A DNA stretch of 64,000 bases from NCBI RefSeq assembly GCF_000518225.1, contig NZ_KI912401.1, forward strand, positions 78,481-142,480. The letters are read 5' to 3'. The notes beneath the pieces were generated by a model. That model worked only from the letters and a program-made list of their open reading frames with translations, did not search any database and was not told the DNA's origin. The position numbers were made by a program, and so were the translations under genes. Below are positions 27,896 through 36,561 of this stretch, piece after piece. Position 1 is the stretch's first letter. Each line of letters starts with the position of its first letter. Source of the stretch: Helicobacter pametensis ATCC 51478. GTDB taxonomy: Bacteria > Campylobacterota > Campylobacteria > Campylobacterales > Helicobacteraceae.

Positions 27896-30800
27896 TTAGT
27901 ATTTGGCTCCAACTGCAAGACTGCCTCTCAGTCCCCAGAAATTTTTGGCCAAATCGCTATCGACTTTGAGGGACATGAAAAAAATCTTTTGAGTATAGGA
28001 AAAATCAGCACTGATTTTGTAAGCATTGGGATCAAAAGTATAGCGTTGATGGATGATTTGAGTTGGAAAGTCCAAAAAGCTTGCTTGGTTTTGCAAAGAA
28101 TTGCCCAATAAATGACGAGTATAGAATCCAGAGATTCCAAAGCCAAAAGTCTTCCACTCATATCCCAATCTCAATCCAGCTGAAGCATCCAAAACATCAT
28201 AATGAGCTCTAGAGTAAGATTTGTGAAAAATCCCACCTGTTTCTTTCCAAACATTTTGATAGACATAAAGATTTTGCATCCAGATAAGAGGTGTGAGGGT
28301 GAGGGAATTGCTAAATTTATAAGTTTTGCCAAGTCCAAGATGAGCCAAAGCTAGAGCATTGAGATAATTTCCCTCATTGAAAGAGTGATTAATCTCTCTT
28401 TTGGAGGTGTTGTAGCCAAACCCAGCTCCAATCCCACCAAAAATCTCTATAGCACCAAAATCATAGCCCAGACTCAATCCACTAGATAAGACTTGGGAGC
28501 TAAGCTTGGCAGATTGATCATTTGTTTGAAAGTTTGAAAAATTCACAAAGCCTGAGAGTGAGATATGGTCTGCAATCTTTTTTCTACCTTGTGCATCAAG
28601 AGAGAAAATATAGGATTGGTATTCCACATCTTTTGCATAGCCAAATGAGGGCGTGAAGAGAATCTTATCTTCTTTGGAAGATTCTAATAAAAGGGTGATA
28701 TCAGATAAGCCTAAGCGTGCTTGATGGCTTAGGATTTCTTTGGTGTTTTGGAGATAGAGATCGCCATCTAGGCTTTTGAGTGTGTCGATGTATTGAGCTT
28801 TGGAGGCACTATCAATGAAGGCAAAATAATGTTTATATTTTTGAGCAAGGTTGGGATCTAGGGAGATAGCTTGCAAAGCCTTGTGTAGGTCGCTCTCTAT
28901 TTCAGGAATAGAGTAAGCATCTTGTTTTTTGCCTATGAGAATCGTAAAAGGATCACGAAGAGAAAAATTGATCGTTTGAGAGGCATCAGATTGGATAGTG
29001 ATGAGAGAAAAGTTTTGAATCTGATTTTTTAGCGCATCTTCTAGCATGATGGGAATGATTTCTCCATCAATATAAAAGCGACTTTTAAGCGGTGAGTAAA
29101 GCAATGTTCCTCCATGGATCGTGTAATGACTAGCTTTGAGTTTGGCGTGATCTTTGATGGTTGTCAAGTTTGCTTTGGCTTTGTTGGAAAGGGTTGCTAT
29201 CTTTGGAGTTTCTTCTATCCCGAAGTGAATTTCAAGTGTGGCTTGCTGATTTTGTGTGTATCTTCCTTGTATGGTTAGAGTGTCAAAATCAGCATTCCCT
29301 GGGCTTAAGATTCCATAGTTGAAGACATCACTTTTGATGATTCCATTGCCTTGGAATCTGCCTTGATGATCGATAAGCACTTTGCTTTCTAAGATTCCTC
29401 CACTTCCATCTTTTCTTTTGTTGAGTGCAAGTGTCCCTTGATGGACAAAAGTCATCCCTTTGTAGGTGTTTTTGCCCAAAAGCTCTAGTTTTCCACTTCC
29501 TTTTTTGAGTAATCCCACATCAAGATTCCTAGCCTCTTGTGGGAGGGCGTTTTGGGCTTGTGGGTGATGGTATTTACTATCCCATTTTCTTTGGGCAATG
29601 TCATTGCTAAAGGCTGTATGATGCCCTTGTGTATCGATGCTGTAGAGCAGAGTTTTTTCTCCATTTTGGCTTGTGTGGATATCTTCTTTATTTAATCGAT
29701 TGGCATCTAGGAGTGCGATCCCTCCTAGAGCTTTTTGGATATCTAGGATTCCTTGACCAAAGACTTCTTCACGCGAAAGAAGTAAAACGCGATTATTCTC
29801 TCCTTCAAGAGCAGGCTGTCTAAAAACTAGATTGATTTCATACTCTCTATATCCTGCATCTCTGAGATCTTGCCTGATTTGATCATTGCTTGGTCGTCCT
29901 CCTGTGCGATCGATATAGATAATGGTGTGCCTTGGAGCACCATCGATGAATTCTTTTTTGAGCACGACTTTTGGAGTGATGTAGGTTTTGTTGGCTGTGC
30001 TGAGTAAAACATCAGCCACTTGAGCTCCATTGAGGAAGGGGAATTTTTCTAACACAAGTGCAGCAACTCCACTGATGAGGGGAGAAGAGAAAGAGGTTCC
30101 ATTGCTTTTTCCATATCCTCCTCCAACTCTAGCGACATCGACATTCACACCAGGTGCTGAGAGTCCAAAAAGCTCAATCCCTCTAAAGCCATTGCTAAAA
30201 TCTGCCAAGGCTTTGCTTCTCAATACAAGCTCTCCAGAATCATTTTTGCTGATATAGCTTGCATCTAATGCCCCTGCTGCAATCCAAGATCTCAGACTTT
30301 CATCATAGCGTGGAAGTGTTGCTGTGATAGCTGCTGAGCTCATCCCCTCATTGCCCGTGCTAACGATGCTTAAGATTTTCTTTTCTCTTGCAAGCCTTGT
30401 CAGTGAAGAATCATAGCTTTGTCTGCCAACAAATTCCATGACGACCCTAGGGTGATCCAGTCCTTCAATTGTTTGAATCAACTCGCTGCCATTTTCTTTT
30501 TTGATGTGGAGTTTGATCACAGGATAGATGGAATATCCCCAGCTGTTATTGATGACCTTGGTGTCTTTGTCTTTAAAATAACCATAAGCATCATATCCAT
30601 GAAAGGGAAGTCCATAAAACTTGGCATTGTAAGCCACTCCATGGGGATTGTTTCCTATCTTTGCTCCCACAGCCACACTTGCAACCCCTGTGCCATGGAT
30701 GAGATTGTTTGAATTGATTAGATTGGTGAATTGGTGTTTGAGTGCAGGATGAGTTGTGTCAAATCCTGTATCGATGATCCCAATCTTCACTCCCTTCCCT

Positions 30801-30913
30801 GTGATGCCCTGATTCCAAGCATTTTGGGCATTGATAAGTTCAAGATTTTGCAAAGAAAAAGCAGGAACAAAACAGATAACTCCCCCAACCAAGCTTTTGA
30901 GAGCTGTTTTCAT
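27896..30913 (-). CDS. Subtilisin-like (S8) autotransporter protease
   Basis: 1005 residues. The signal peptide is about residues 1-20. The S8 protease domain spans about 30-400 with Asp48 (IIDTG), His73 (HGTGVAS), Asn188 (TGNEG) and Ser274 (NGTSFSSP). Then come passenger repeats (NTYKG, GTLALN, YGILSPGN) and a C-terminal beta-barrel (about 730-1005) ending in an aromatic residue. It fits a type Va autotransporter that carries a surface or released protease. All catalytic residues are present, so it is probably active. The substrate is unknown. It lies at the left edge of the accessory island. Confidence 0.9.
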   Translation of the reverse strand: MKTALKSLVGGVICFVPAFSLQNLELINAQNAWNQGITGKGVKIGIIDTGFDTTHPALKHQFTNLINSNNLIHGTGVASVAVGAKIGNNPHGVAYNAKFYGLPFHGYDAYGYFKDKDTKVINNSWGYSIYPVIKLHIKKENGSELIQTIEGLDHPRVVMEFVGRQSYDSSLTRLAREKKILSIVSTGNEGMSSAAITATLPRYDESLRSWIAAGALDASYISKNDSGELVLRSKALADFSNGFRGIELFGLSAPGVNVDVARVGGGYGKSNGTSFSSPLISGVAALVLEKFPFLNGAQVADVLLSTANKTYITPKVVLKKEFIDGAPRHTIIYIDRTGGRPSNDQIRQDLRDAGYREYEINLVFRQPALEGENNRVLLLSREEVFGQGILDIQKALGGIALLDANRLNKEDIHTSQNGEKTLLYSIDTQGHHTAFSNDIAQRKWDSKYHHPQAQNALPQEARNLDVGLLKKGSGKLELLGKNTYKGMTFVHQGTLALNKRKDGSGGILESKVLIDHQGRFQGNGIIKSDVFNYGILSPGNADFDTLTIQGRYTQNQQATLEIHFGIEETPKIATLSNKAKANLTTIKDHAKLKASHYTIHGGTLLYSPLKSRFYIDGEIIPIMLEDALKNQIQNFSLITIQSDASQTINFSLRDPFTILIGKKQDAYSIPEIESDLHKALQAISLDPNLAQKYKHYFAFIDSASKAQYIDTLKSLDGDLYLQNTKEILSHQARLGLSDITLLLESSKEDKILFTPSFGYAKDVEYQSYIFSLDAQGRKKIADHISLSGFVNFSNFQTNDQSAKLSSQVLSSGLSLGYDFGAIEIFGGIGAGFGYNTSKREINHSFNEGNYLNALALAHLGLGKTYKFSNSLTLTPLIWMQNLYVYQNVWKETGGIFHKSYSRAHYDVLDASAGLRLGYEWKTFGFGISGFYTRHLLGNSLQNQASFLDFPTQIIHQRYTFDPNAYKISADFSYTQKIFFMSLKVDSDLAKNFWGLRGSLAVGAKY

Positions 30914-31056
30914 CGTTTTCCTTAGGAGTGGATTTGGGGGATTATAGCTTCTCTACACTTGAGGAAGCAAAAATACTACAAAAATAAAGAGATATTGATC
31001 ACATACAGTATGGGAAGCATTAAGAAGGGTTTTGCAAAAGAACATCATCAAAAATA

Positions 31057-31071
31057 AGACATAAAATGTCT
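31057..31071. promoter_or_regulatory. Island palindrome, copy 1 (RGACA-N5-TGTCY)
   Basis: AGACA-TAAAA-TGTCT, symmetrical as AGACAT-AAA-ATGTCT. It ends 48 bp before the ATG at 31120, with a TATGCT-like -10 between them, so it would lie near the -35 region. One of six copies in the island; proposed WYL-regulator operator (inference). Confidence 0.6.
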
Positions 31072-31119
31072 CAATCTATTGATTATGCTTTTTGAATCTT
31101 AAGAGTGAGGATCAAAAAG

Positions 31120-32355
31120 ATGTATGCACAAATCAAAAAGAGTCTTAGGGGAAGTCGCCTATGTACCAATCTAAGAGATGCATTGGGCTACTCTAGTCTT
31201 GGTGATTTTCGCCTAGCATGCACTCAGTTTGAAAAATATGAGAGATTGAGAGAATGGCTAGAGAGTGGGTATGAGGATGAGATCAATAATGCTTTGATGT
31301 TTTATTGCAAGATGTTGGAGTATTTTGGCTTTGAGTGGGATGAGGTCAATAATGAAATGAATGAATGCAAGGAATTGCTAGATTCTAGAGGATATTTTGC
31401 AAGGACTTTATTTGTAGAGACTGAGCTCAACCCTAAATCCAATGCCTGCTTTTCTACCATCAGTGCATCAGAAATATCGATTTTGAAGCAAGTGAGTGTG
31501 GATGCTCATAGATTTGATGGAAAAACACTCAATGAGATATTGAGCGAGTATGGGGTCATCATCCGCAAACACTACAGAGAAAATGAGGGATTTCTTTGGG
31601 ATTGTGGAGATATTTTGGGGTATCGAGCGGATGTGCTTGGGAAAATGTGTCGATTCAATACTGCAGGAGTGTTTGAAAGATTTTTAAAAAATGGCAATTG
31701 GATAGAAGATCACCGCTCGCTTTTTGAGCGAGTAAAGCATAGAGTGCAAAATACAAGCCACAATCAGACTGCTGAACAGCTTGGATTTAGTGAGTTTTGG
31801 AGGTTTAAAAAGGGGGCTGAGATATTGAGTGAGTGTGAGAGCTTGGAGGAGTGGATAGGTCGAGGGTTTTATGGCTTGGGGATGAGGGCAGGTGAGTTTT
31901 TTGTGAGGTTGGCTAGTGTGTTTTTTGATGAGAGGGAGGAGGCAGAAGAGCTAGTCAAAAAGTGTCGTAGTCTCTCAAGAAGATGTGAGTGTTTTGATGG
32001 TGTGATCTTTGTCATCACGCAAAAAAGAGCTAAGGACTTTGTGGAATTCACCTCAGATTATGGGGTGGGAATCCTCAATGAGATGCGAGAGATATATATC
32101 GATAGGCGTGTGTTTCGTCAGAAAACTCGCTATGAAATCCTAGAGTGGCTCAAGAGGCAGATCAAGTCTCACTTTGTGCGAAATGATGGGAGGCTTGGAA
32201 TCTGGGGAGAGATCAAAGGGTATGCAATCAGGATGTATGGGATGGTATATGAGTTTGACACTCAAGGAAGGCTAGTGTGCGAAAGAGAGCCTAGAAAACA
32301 CAAGAAGATCAAAGGACTCACACAGGGGGTCAAAGAAATTAGAAGTGCTTTTTAA
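31120..32355 (+). CDS. Unknown protein with internal 200-residue duplication
   Basis: 411 residues, soluble, family not recognised. It consists of two diverged copies offset by 199-200 residues with almost no gaps: LGYSSLGDFR vs LGFSEFWRFK, KTLNEILSEY vs KTRYEILEWL, and GYRADVLGKMCRFNT vs GYAIRMYGMVYEFDT. Each copy has a helical first part with a W-L/W-I pair (REWLESGY, EEWIGRGF) and a basic second part. An upstream in-frame GTG exists, but GAGG suits the ATG at 31120. A palindrome shared with the McrBC/BspA region lies 48 bp upstream, so it is probably in the same regulon. Confidence 0.75.
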   Translation: MYAQIKKSLRGSRLCTNLRDALGYSSLGDFRLACTQFEKYERLREWLESGYEDEINNALMFYCKMLEYFGFEWDEVNNEMNECKELLDSRGYFARTLFVETELNPKSNACFSTISASEISILKQVSVDAHRFDGKTLNEILSEYGVIIRKHYRENEGFLWDCGDILGYRADVLGKMCRFNTAGVFERFLKNGNWIEDHRSLFERVKHRVQNTSHNQTAEQLGFSEFWRFKKGAEILSECESLEEWIGRGFYGLGMRAGEFFVRLASVFFDEREEAEELVKKCRSLSRRCECFDGVIFVITQKRAKDFVEFTSDYGVGILNEMREIYIDRRVFRQKTRYEILEWLKRQIKSHFVRNDGRLGIWGEIKGYAIRMYGMVYEFDTQGRLVCEREPRKHKKIKGLTQGVKEIRSAF

Positions 32356-32556
32356 AATCATTATATGATGGTGTGGGGTTTTGGATCTGAGAGAACAAAT
32401 GGAGCAATGTGATTTTTGTGATTTTGAAGATGGAAAAACCTATGTGCCTTATGTGATTATGGGTGGGATTGTGTTGCAGTAGTGATTCTGGCTGATTAGA
32501 ATATAAAAAACACTTTAAGGTGAAAATCATAGAGAGTATTTAGAGGAAGGCAAGCA

Positions 32557-33198
32557 GTGACTGAAAAGAAATATATCAAACATATTGGAAGTAGAGATTT
32601 TTATGAAATCAGCCATCCATTTGCAGACAGAAAGGATAAATATCTCAGTGGCAAGCATAACTATAAGTGCATCATTTTGGGGACATTTCCTTCTGAGAAA
32701 TCTGAAGAAAATGGATTCTTCTATAGCAATCGATCAAATGCATTGTGGAAGATTTTGGGCGAGGTTTGTGGTGAAAAAAATTTTGTTGAAATGAAAGTGG
32801 AAGAAAAAGAAAAGTGGCTTGATGGGAAGGGGATTGCCCTCTATGACATTGTTGAGAGCTATGAGGGAAGAAAATGGTTTTCTAATGACATAGCACTCTT
32901 TGCTTGTGGAGAGAATCACAAGTATTGCTTGGAATTTCTGTATGACTTTTTGATGAGATTCCCAAAAGCAAAAGTGATGGTGACTTCAAGAGAAGTAGAA
33001 AAAAGATTCAAAAGTTATTTTGTTTGCCAAGGGAGAAAGGAAGTCAATAGGACGGAGAAAAATCGATTTTTTGAAAATGTGCAAAATGAGCAAATCATTT
33101 ATTTGCCTAGTCCAAGCCAAAGTAACAGAAGCTCCACAAAAGAGAGGAAAGAAAAAGATTGGAAAAAGGGACTTGAGCAAGCGAGGATTATCAGATGA
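32557..33198 (+). CDS. DNA-deoxyinosine glycosylase-like protein (UDG superfamily)
   Basis: 213 residues with a GTG start supported by AGAGGAAGG six bases upstream. IILGTFPSEKS near residues 39-49, GFFYSNRSNALWKIL near 53-67, and a late LPSPSQSN motif match the layout of hypoxanthine-DNA glycosylases in the uracil-DNA glycosylase superfamily, where the last motif is usually LPSTSPAN-like. It would remove deaminated adenine from DNA, or act on modified phage DNA. It stands alone between the duplicated protein and the WYL gene. Family confidence is moderate. Confidence 0.65.
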   Translation: MTEKKYIKHIGSRDFYEISHPFADRKDKYLSGKHNYKCIILGTFPSEKSEENGFFYSNRSNALWKILGEVCGEKNFVEMKVEEKEKWLDGKGIALYDIVESYEGRKWFSNDIALFACGENHKYCLEFLYDFLMRFPKAKVMVTSREVEKRFKSYFVCQGRKEVNRTEKNRFFENVQNEQIIYLPSPSQSNRSSTKERKEKDWKKGLEQARIIR

Positions 33199-33218
33199 GA
33201 TTCGCTTGTTTTTGATCA

Positions 33219-33446
33219 TCAATCGCTTCCAAATCCACCCTCAATCATCTCTCGCCTCTCATTGTGAATCCTTTGAGCAATCTTAAGATCGATATACCAA
33301 AACACTGCATTCACATTCTTTGGAGAGCCATTTTCATCGCTATATTTCTTATCGATTGCCTCATAGATTCCATCACCCTCATCGCAATCTATGGTAACAC
33401 TTTTTTGAGAAAGTATATCTTGACATATTGGACACTTTATGTCCCA
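33219..33446 (-). pseudogene. Open frame after the WYL stop; possible broken zinc-ribbon gene
   Basis: Directly after the WYL stop the same frame stays open for 75 codons with protein-like composition: IKCPICQDIL (CxxC), then DCDEGDGIYEAIDKKYSDE, NVNAVFWYIDLKIAQRIHNERRE. There is no ATG, GTG or TTG start until about 45 codons in. An ATG in another frame (33450-33440 area) reads M-G-H-K and would join at HKCPIC by a one-base shift. It may be a small zinc-ribbon gene broken by a frameshift, a stop-codon readthrough tail of the WYL protein, or a remnant. Not recognised. Confidence 0.4.
33430..33444. promoter_or_regulatory. Island palindrome, copy 2 (RGACA-N5-TGTCY)
   Basis: GGACA-CTTTA-TGTCC, two bases after the WYL stop. 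A further GACA half-site lies just to the left (TGACA at 33421-33425). It overlaps the small open frame there, and no obvious promoter is nearby, so of the six copies this one is least clearly functional. Confidence 0.45.
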
Positions 33447-34346
33447 TCATAGCTCTTTTGCATAGGCTTTGATTGTGCGTTTGACTTCTTTGCGTAGCCA
33501 TTCAGGAGAGAGGACCTTGATAAAAGGGATATAGCCATAGATGATAGGCAAAATCTCCATTTCATGGGTCACAGAAACTTCAATAATGATTGATCCATCG
33601 CTTTCTTCACCAAGAGATTTTTGCCCTATGAAAGGTTTGCGTAAAAAATATTTTTTCATACTTGGATGGATATGGAGCTGGACATCAAAGGCATCACTAA
33701 GACTAAACCAAATAGAGTTTGCCTGCTTGAGATATTCCTCGATCTGGAATGGAATCTCAAAATGAGTGGAGAGAATCTCGATCATTTTAATGCTTTTGAA
33801 ATGAAACTTTTTGAAAGTATCCTTTTGTCCGCTATCCAAAGCCAAGAGATACCAAAACCCATCAAAAAATGCGAGTTTGATGGGTTTGGCGATGAAGTTT
33901 TTCCCCTCATAGACAAACCCCACTTCATTTTTGCTCTTAATCGCTTTTTCTATCATCTTAAAATTCTGCAAGTCCCCTTCATCAAGCTTTTCACTTGGGA
34001 TATTTGCAAAGATGGGATGATGGATGCCATGAAGTGTGCGTGAGAGGAGGGATTTGGCTTTGGTATAGAGAGTGGAGCCAGAGTTTTTGGCAAGTTCTTC
34101 TAGGATCGAGGCGATCAGCTCCTCATCCCCAAAGTCTTGCATCTGAGAATGATCGATCCTCCATTTTCTCCCATCTCTGATCACGCCATACTCACTCAAA
34201 ACCTCATAGAGATCTCTTTGGATGGTTTTGGTGCTTACGCTTAGTGCCTCTGAAAGCTCTGTGATGCTTAGCCCTAGAGGAGCTTGGAGGAGTTTGTCAT
34301 AGATTTGTTTGATCCTTTTGGCTTTTGAGTTTTCAAGTCCTAGCAT
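33447..34346 (-). CDS. WYL-domain transcriptional regulator
   Basis: 299 residues. An N-terminal winged helix-turn-helix (about 8-62; LSITELSEALSVSTKTIQRDL) is followed by a WYL domain with the literal motif FWYLLAL (W165-Y166-L167) and a C-terminal extension. WYL proteins sense a ligand, often nucleic acid or nucleotide, and commonly repress or activate anti-phage loci (CapW, BrxR). It diverges from mcrBC. A palindrome 57 bp before its ATG recurs through the island, suggesting autoregulation plus a regulon. AAGGA precedes the ATG. Confidence 0.9.
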   Translation of the reverse strand: MLGLENSKAKRIKQIYDKLLQAPLGLSITELSEALSVSTKTIQRDLYEVLSEYGVIRDGRKWRIDHSQMQDFGDEELIASILEELAKNSGSTLYTKAKSLLSRTLHGIHHPIFANIPSEKLDEGDLQNFKMIEKAIKSKNEVGFVYEGKNFIAKPIKLAFFDGFWYLLALDSGQKDTFKKFHFKSIKMIEILSTHFEIPFQIEEYLKQANSIWFSLSDAFDVQLHIHPSMKKYFLRKPFIGQKSLGEESDGSIIIEVSVTHEMEILPIIYGYIPFIKVLSPEWLRKEVKRTIKAYAKEL

Positions 34347-34403
34347 GGATATCCTTGTGTGTTGGAATCAAAGAGTTGATTCTATCGACAAAAGAGTGAG
34401 TAT

Positions 34404-34418
34404 GGACAAGATATGTCT
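34404..34418. promoter_or_regulatory. Island palindrome, copy 3 (RGACA-N5-TGTCY)
   Basis: GGACA-AGATA-TGTCT in the divergent space between the WYL gene (57 bp to its ATG) and mcrB (154 bp to its ATG). The best candidate for an autoregulatory operator. Confidence 0.6.
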
Positions 34419-34572
34419 TGTTTTTTGATTTAAGATTGATCAAAATGATGAGCAGAAGATAAGGACTCGACTTTGTTGATAAAATTTTTCAATGCTTTAG
34501 GGTGAGCGATGTCTTGGAGGGAGTGGGGTGGTAGAATTGCAAATTTTGATTTTAAAAAATTAAGGAGTGAAG

Positions 34573-36561
34573 ATGTATATTGATGAGAGTGTATTGAGAG
34601 AATATCTTGAGAACGAGAAGCTTAAGGTGTTATGTGATCAAAAGCAAGACATCGTTAAATTGTGGAAGCAGACAATTAAAGGAATATCATCTCTGCTTGA
34701 GCAAGAGAAAGTGTCAGGTGTAAAATATTATGAATATCAAGGTCAAGATACCAATGGTCTAGCTGTTTTGAATAAGATGCTTGAAGAGTTTGGGGGGGAC
34801 AAAAAATTGTTTAAAGCATATGCTTTTGTTTTTGGTGGTGTTAAATTTAATGATAAAAATGCTCTTCCTGCAGATCCAAAAATAATGAAAATTGCTCACG
34901 GAAGAGATGATTTTTTAAATGATATTTTTTCATCTATTTCTAAAAAAAATACCTATAACTTGCTTACCAATAATCATCCTAAAAATTTAGTTTCTTTTTT
35001 GAATATTGTTAATGAAAATAAGAATTTTATAGAAAAAATTAAAGAGTCTAGACTTGTTATCTCGCATCCTTGGGATATTATGGAGGATTCGTATAAAGGC
35101 AAGGAGAATTTAAGAAGACAACTATCAGAACAACCAACTGAAGAATTTGAGTCGATAAATTTTGAAAAAATTGCCTATCGTTTCCCTCTTAAGTTTCTTT
35201 GGATGTGGGCAAATCGAGATAGAGTGATTCACCCCCTAAGTCTTATGGCTTTTAGAGAGTTTTTGAAGAGTGATTTTATGACTGAGATTTTCAATGGACT
35301 AAGTCAGAAGGGCAATGAAAATCCTTTATCGAAGATGAATTATGACACTGACAAAAAAATGGGGGATGATGTTTCAAAATATGCAAGGCGGATTACAAAT
35401 GCTAGGATTGAGTTTTTCCCTAAGCTTTGGGAAACTGTGAGCGTTGCAATCATGAAGGAACTTTATGGAGAAAAGTGGGGGGATGATAATAAGAAGGAAG
35501 AAAAATTAGGGGAAGTTTCAAAACTGATTTCACTTTTAACACTAGGAGAAACAGATATGACAAACATCGATGAACTTTTAAAAACTCATAAGCAAATCAT
35601 TCTTTATGGAGTCCCTGGGACGGGGAAAACTCATAGTGCAAAAGAGTTGATAAAAAAATGGAGCAAAGAAAAGTTTGCAGATGGTGAAAGTGATAAAAAA
35701 ATCCAAGATGAGATTGATCAATGGCAGTTAAGCAAACTTCTTTCTCCTCAAAAGATAGAGAATGCGGGAAACACGGGGCATAAAGAGAATTGCGAGAATA
35801 AACTCAAAAATACAGAAATTGTTTGGGAGATTATGCAATTTCATCCCAATACCACATATCAAGACTTTATCGGAGGAATTGTCCCAAAAACCGATGATAA
35901 AGGCACGCTTTCTTATGAGCTTAGAAATGGCAAGTTTAAGCAGTTTTGTGAATGTGCTAGTCAAAATCCCCAAACAAGATTTGTCTTTATCATTGATGAG
36001 ATCAATCGAGCCAATCTCTCTGAAGTCTTGGGAGAGTTGCTCTATGCACTAGAGTATCGAGGAGAGGGGATCACTATCCCAAATTTTAGTGAGCCTTTTA
36101 TTATCCCAAACAATGTCTATATCATCGGAACGATGAACAATGTGGATAAAAGTCTTTCTACTTTTGATTTGGCATTGAGGAGAAGGTTTGGATTCTATGA
36201 GATTAAGCCTGATCTAGAAATTTTGAATGAAATGCTGAGTTTTAAAGAAGATGAGAAGGGTGAATTAAAATCTTTTATTGACAACATAGAAGACTATATC
36301 GCAAGATGCAAAAATCTAAATCAAAAAATAGAAGAAAAATTAGGGGATAAAAACTCGCAAATCGGTCAGGCTTACTTTGGAAAAATCAAACATTTTTTGG
36401 GGAAAAAAGAGAATCAAGCTGTGACACCATTTCATTTGCAAAAGCTTTGGGATTATCATCTTGAGCCATTGCTCCGAGAATATGTAGGTTTTGTGGAAGA
36501 GGGAGAAAAAATAATTGAAGATTTGAAAAAAACTTGGCTTGACAAAGTGGAAGAGCAATAA
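34573..36561 (+). CDS. mcrB: McrB-like AAA+ GTPase of a type IV restriction system
   Basis: 662 residues. The AAA+ domain starts near residue 335: Walker A GVPGTGKT at 346-353, Walker B FIIDEIN with D475-E476, and the McrB sensor MNNVD at 521-525 followed by LRRRF. The first ~330 residues are unlike the E. coli McrB DNA-binding domain and not recognised; they probably choose the target DNA. The family hydrolyses GTP and translocates DNA with McrC. AAGGAG lies five bases before the ATG. The mcrC ATG overlaps its stop. The gene is visibly more AT-rich in its 5' half than its neighbours. Confidence 0.9.
   Translation: MYIDESVLREYLENEKLKVLCDQKQDIVKLWKQTIKGISSLLEQEKVSGVKYYEYQGQDTNGLAVLNKMLEEFGGDKKLFKAYAFVFGGVKFNDKNALPADPKIMKIAHGRDDFLNDIFSSISKKNTYNLLTNNHPKNLVSFLNIVNENKNFIEKIKESRLVISHPWDIMEDSYKGKENLRRQLSEQPTEEFESINFEKIAYRFPLKFLWMWANRDRVIHPLSLMAFREFLKSDFMTEIFNGLSQKGNENPLSKMNYDTDKKMGDDVSKYARRITNARIEFFPKLWETVSVAIMKELYGEKWGDDNKKEEKLGEVSKLISLLTLGETDMTNIDELLKTHKQIILYGVPGTGKTHSAKELIKKWSKEKFADGESDKKIQDEIDQWQLSKLLSPQKIENAGNTGHKENCENKLKNTEIVWEIMQFHPNTTYQDFIGGIVPKTDDKGTLSYELRNGKFKQFCECASQNPQTRFVFIIDEINRANLSEVLGELLYALEYRGEGITIPNFSEPFIIPNNVYIIGTMNNVDKSLSTFDLALRRRFGFYEIKPDLEILNEMLSFKEDEKGELKSFIDNIEDYIARCKNLNQKIEEKLGDKNSQIGQAYFGKIKHFLGKKENQAVTPFHLQKLWDYHLEPLLREYVGFVEEGEKIIEDLKKTWLDKVEEQ

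Noticed and set aside
33430..33444. Palindrome copy 2 as a promoter operator
   Set aside because: Kept only as a motif copy: no start codon with a ribosome site lies at the usual 44-48 bp distance on either strand.
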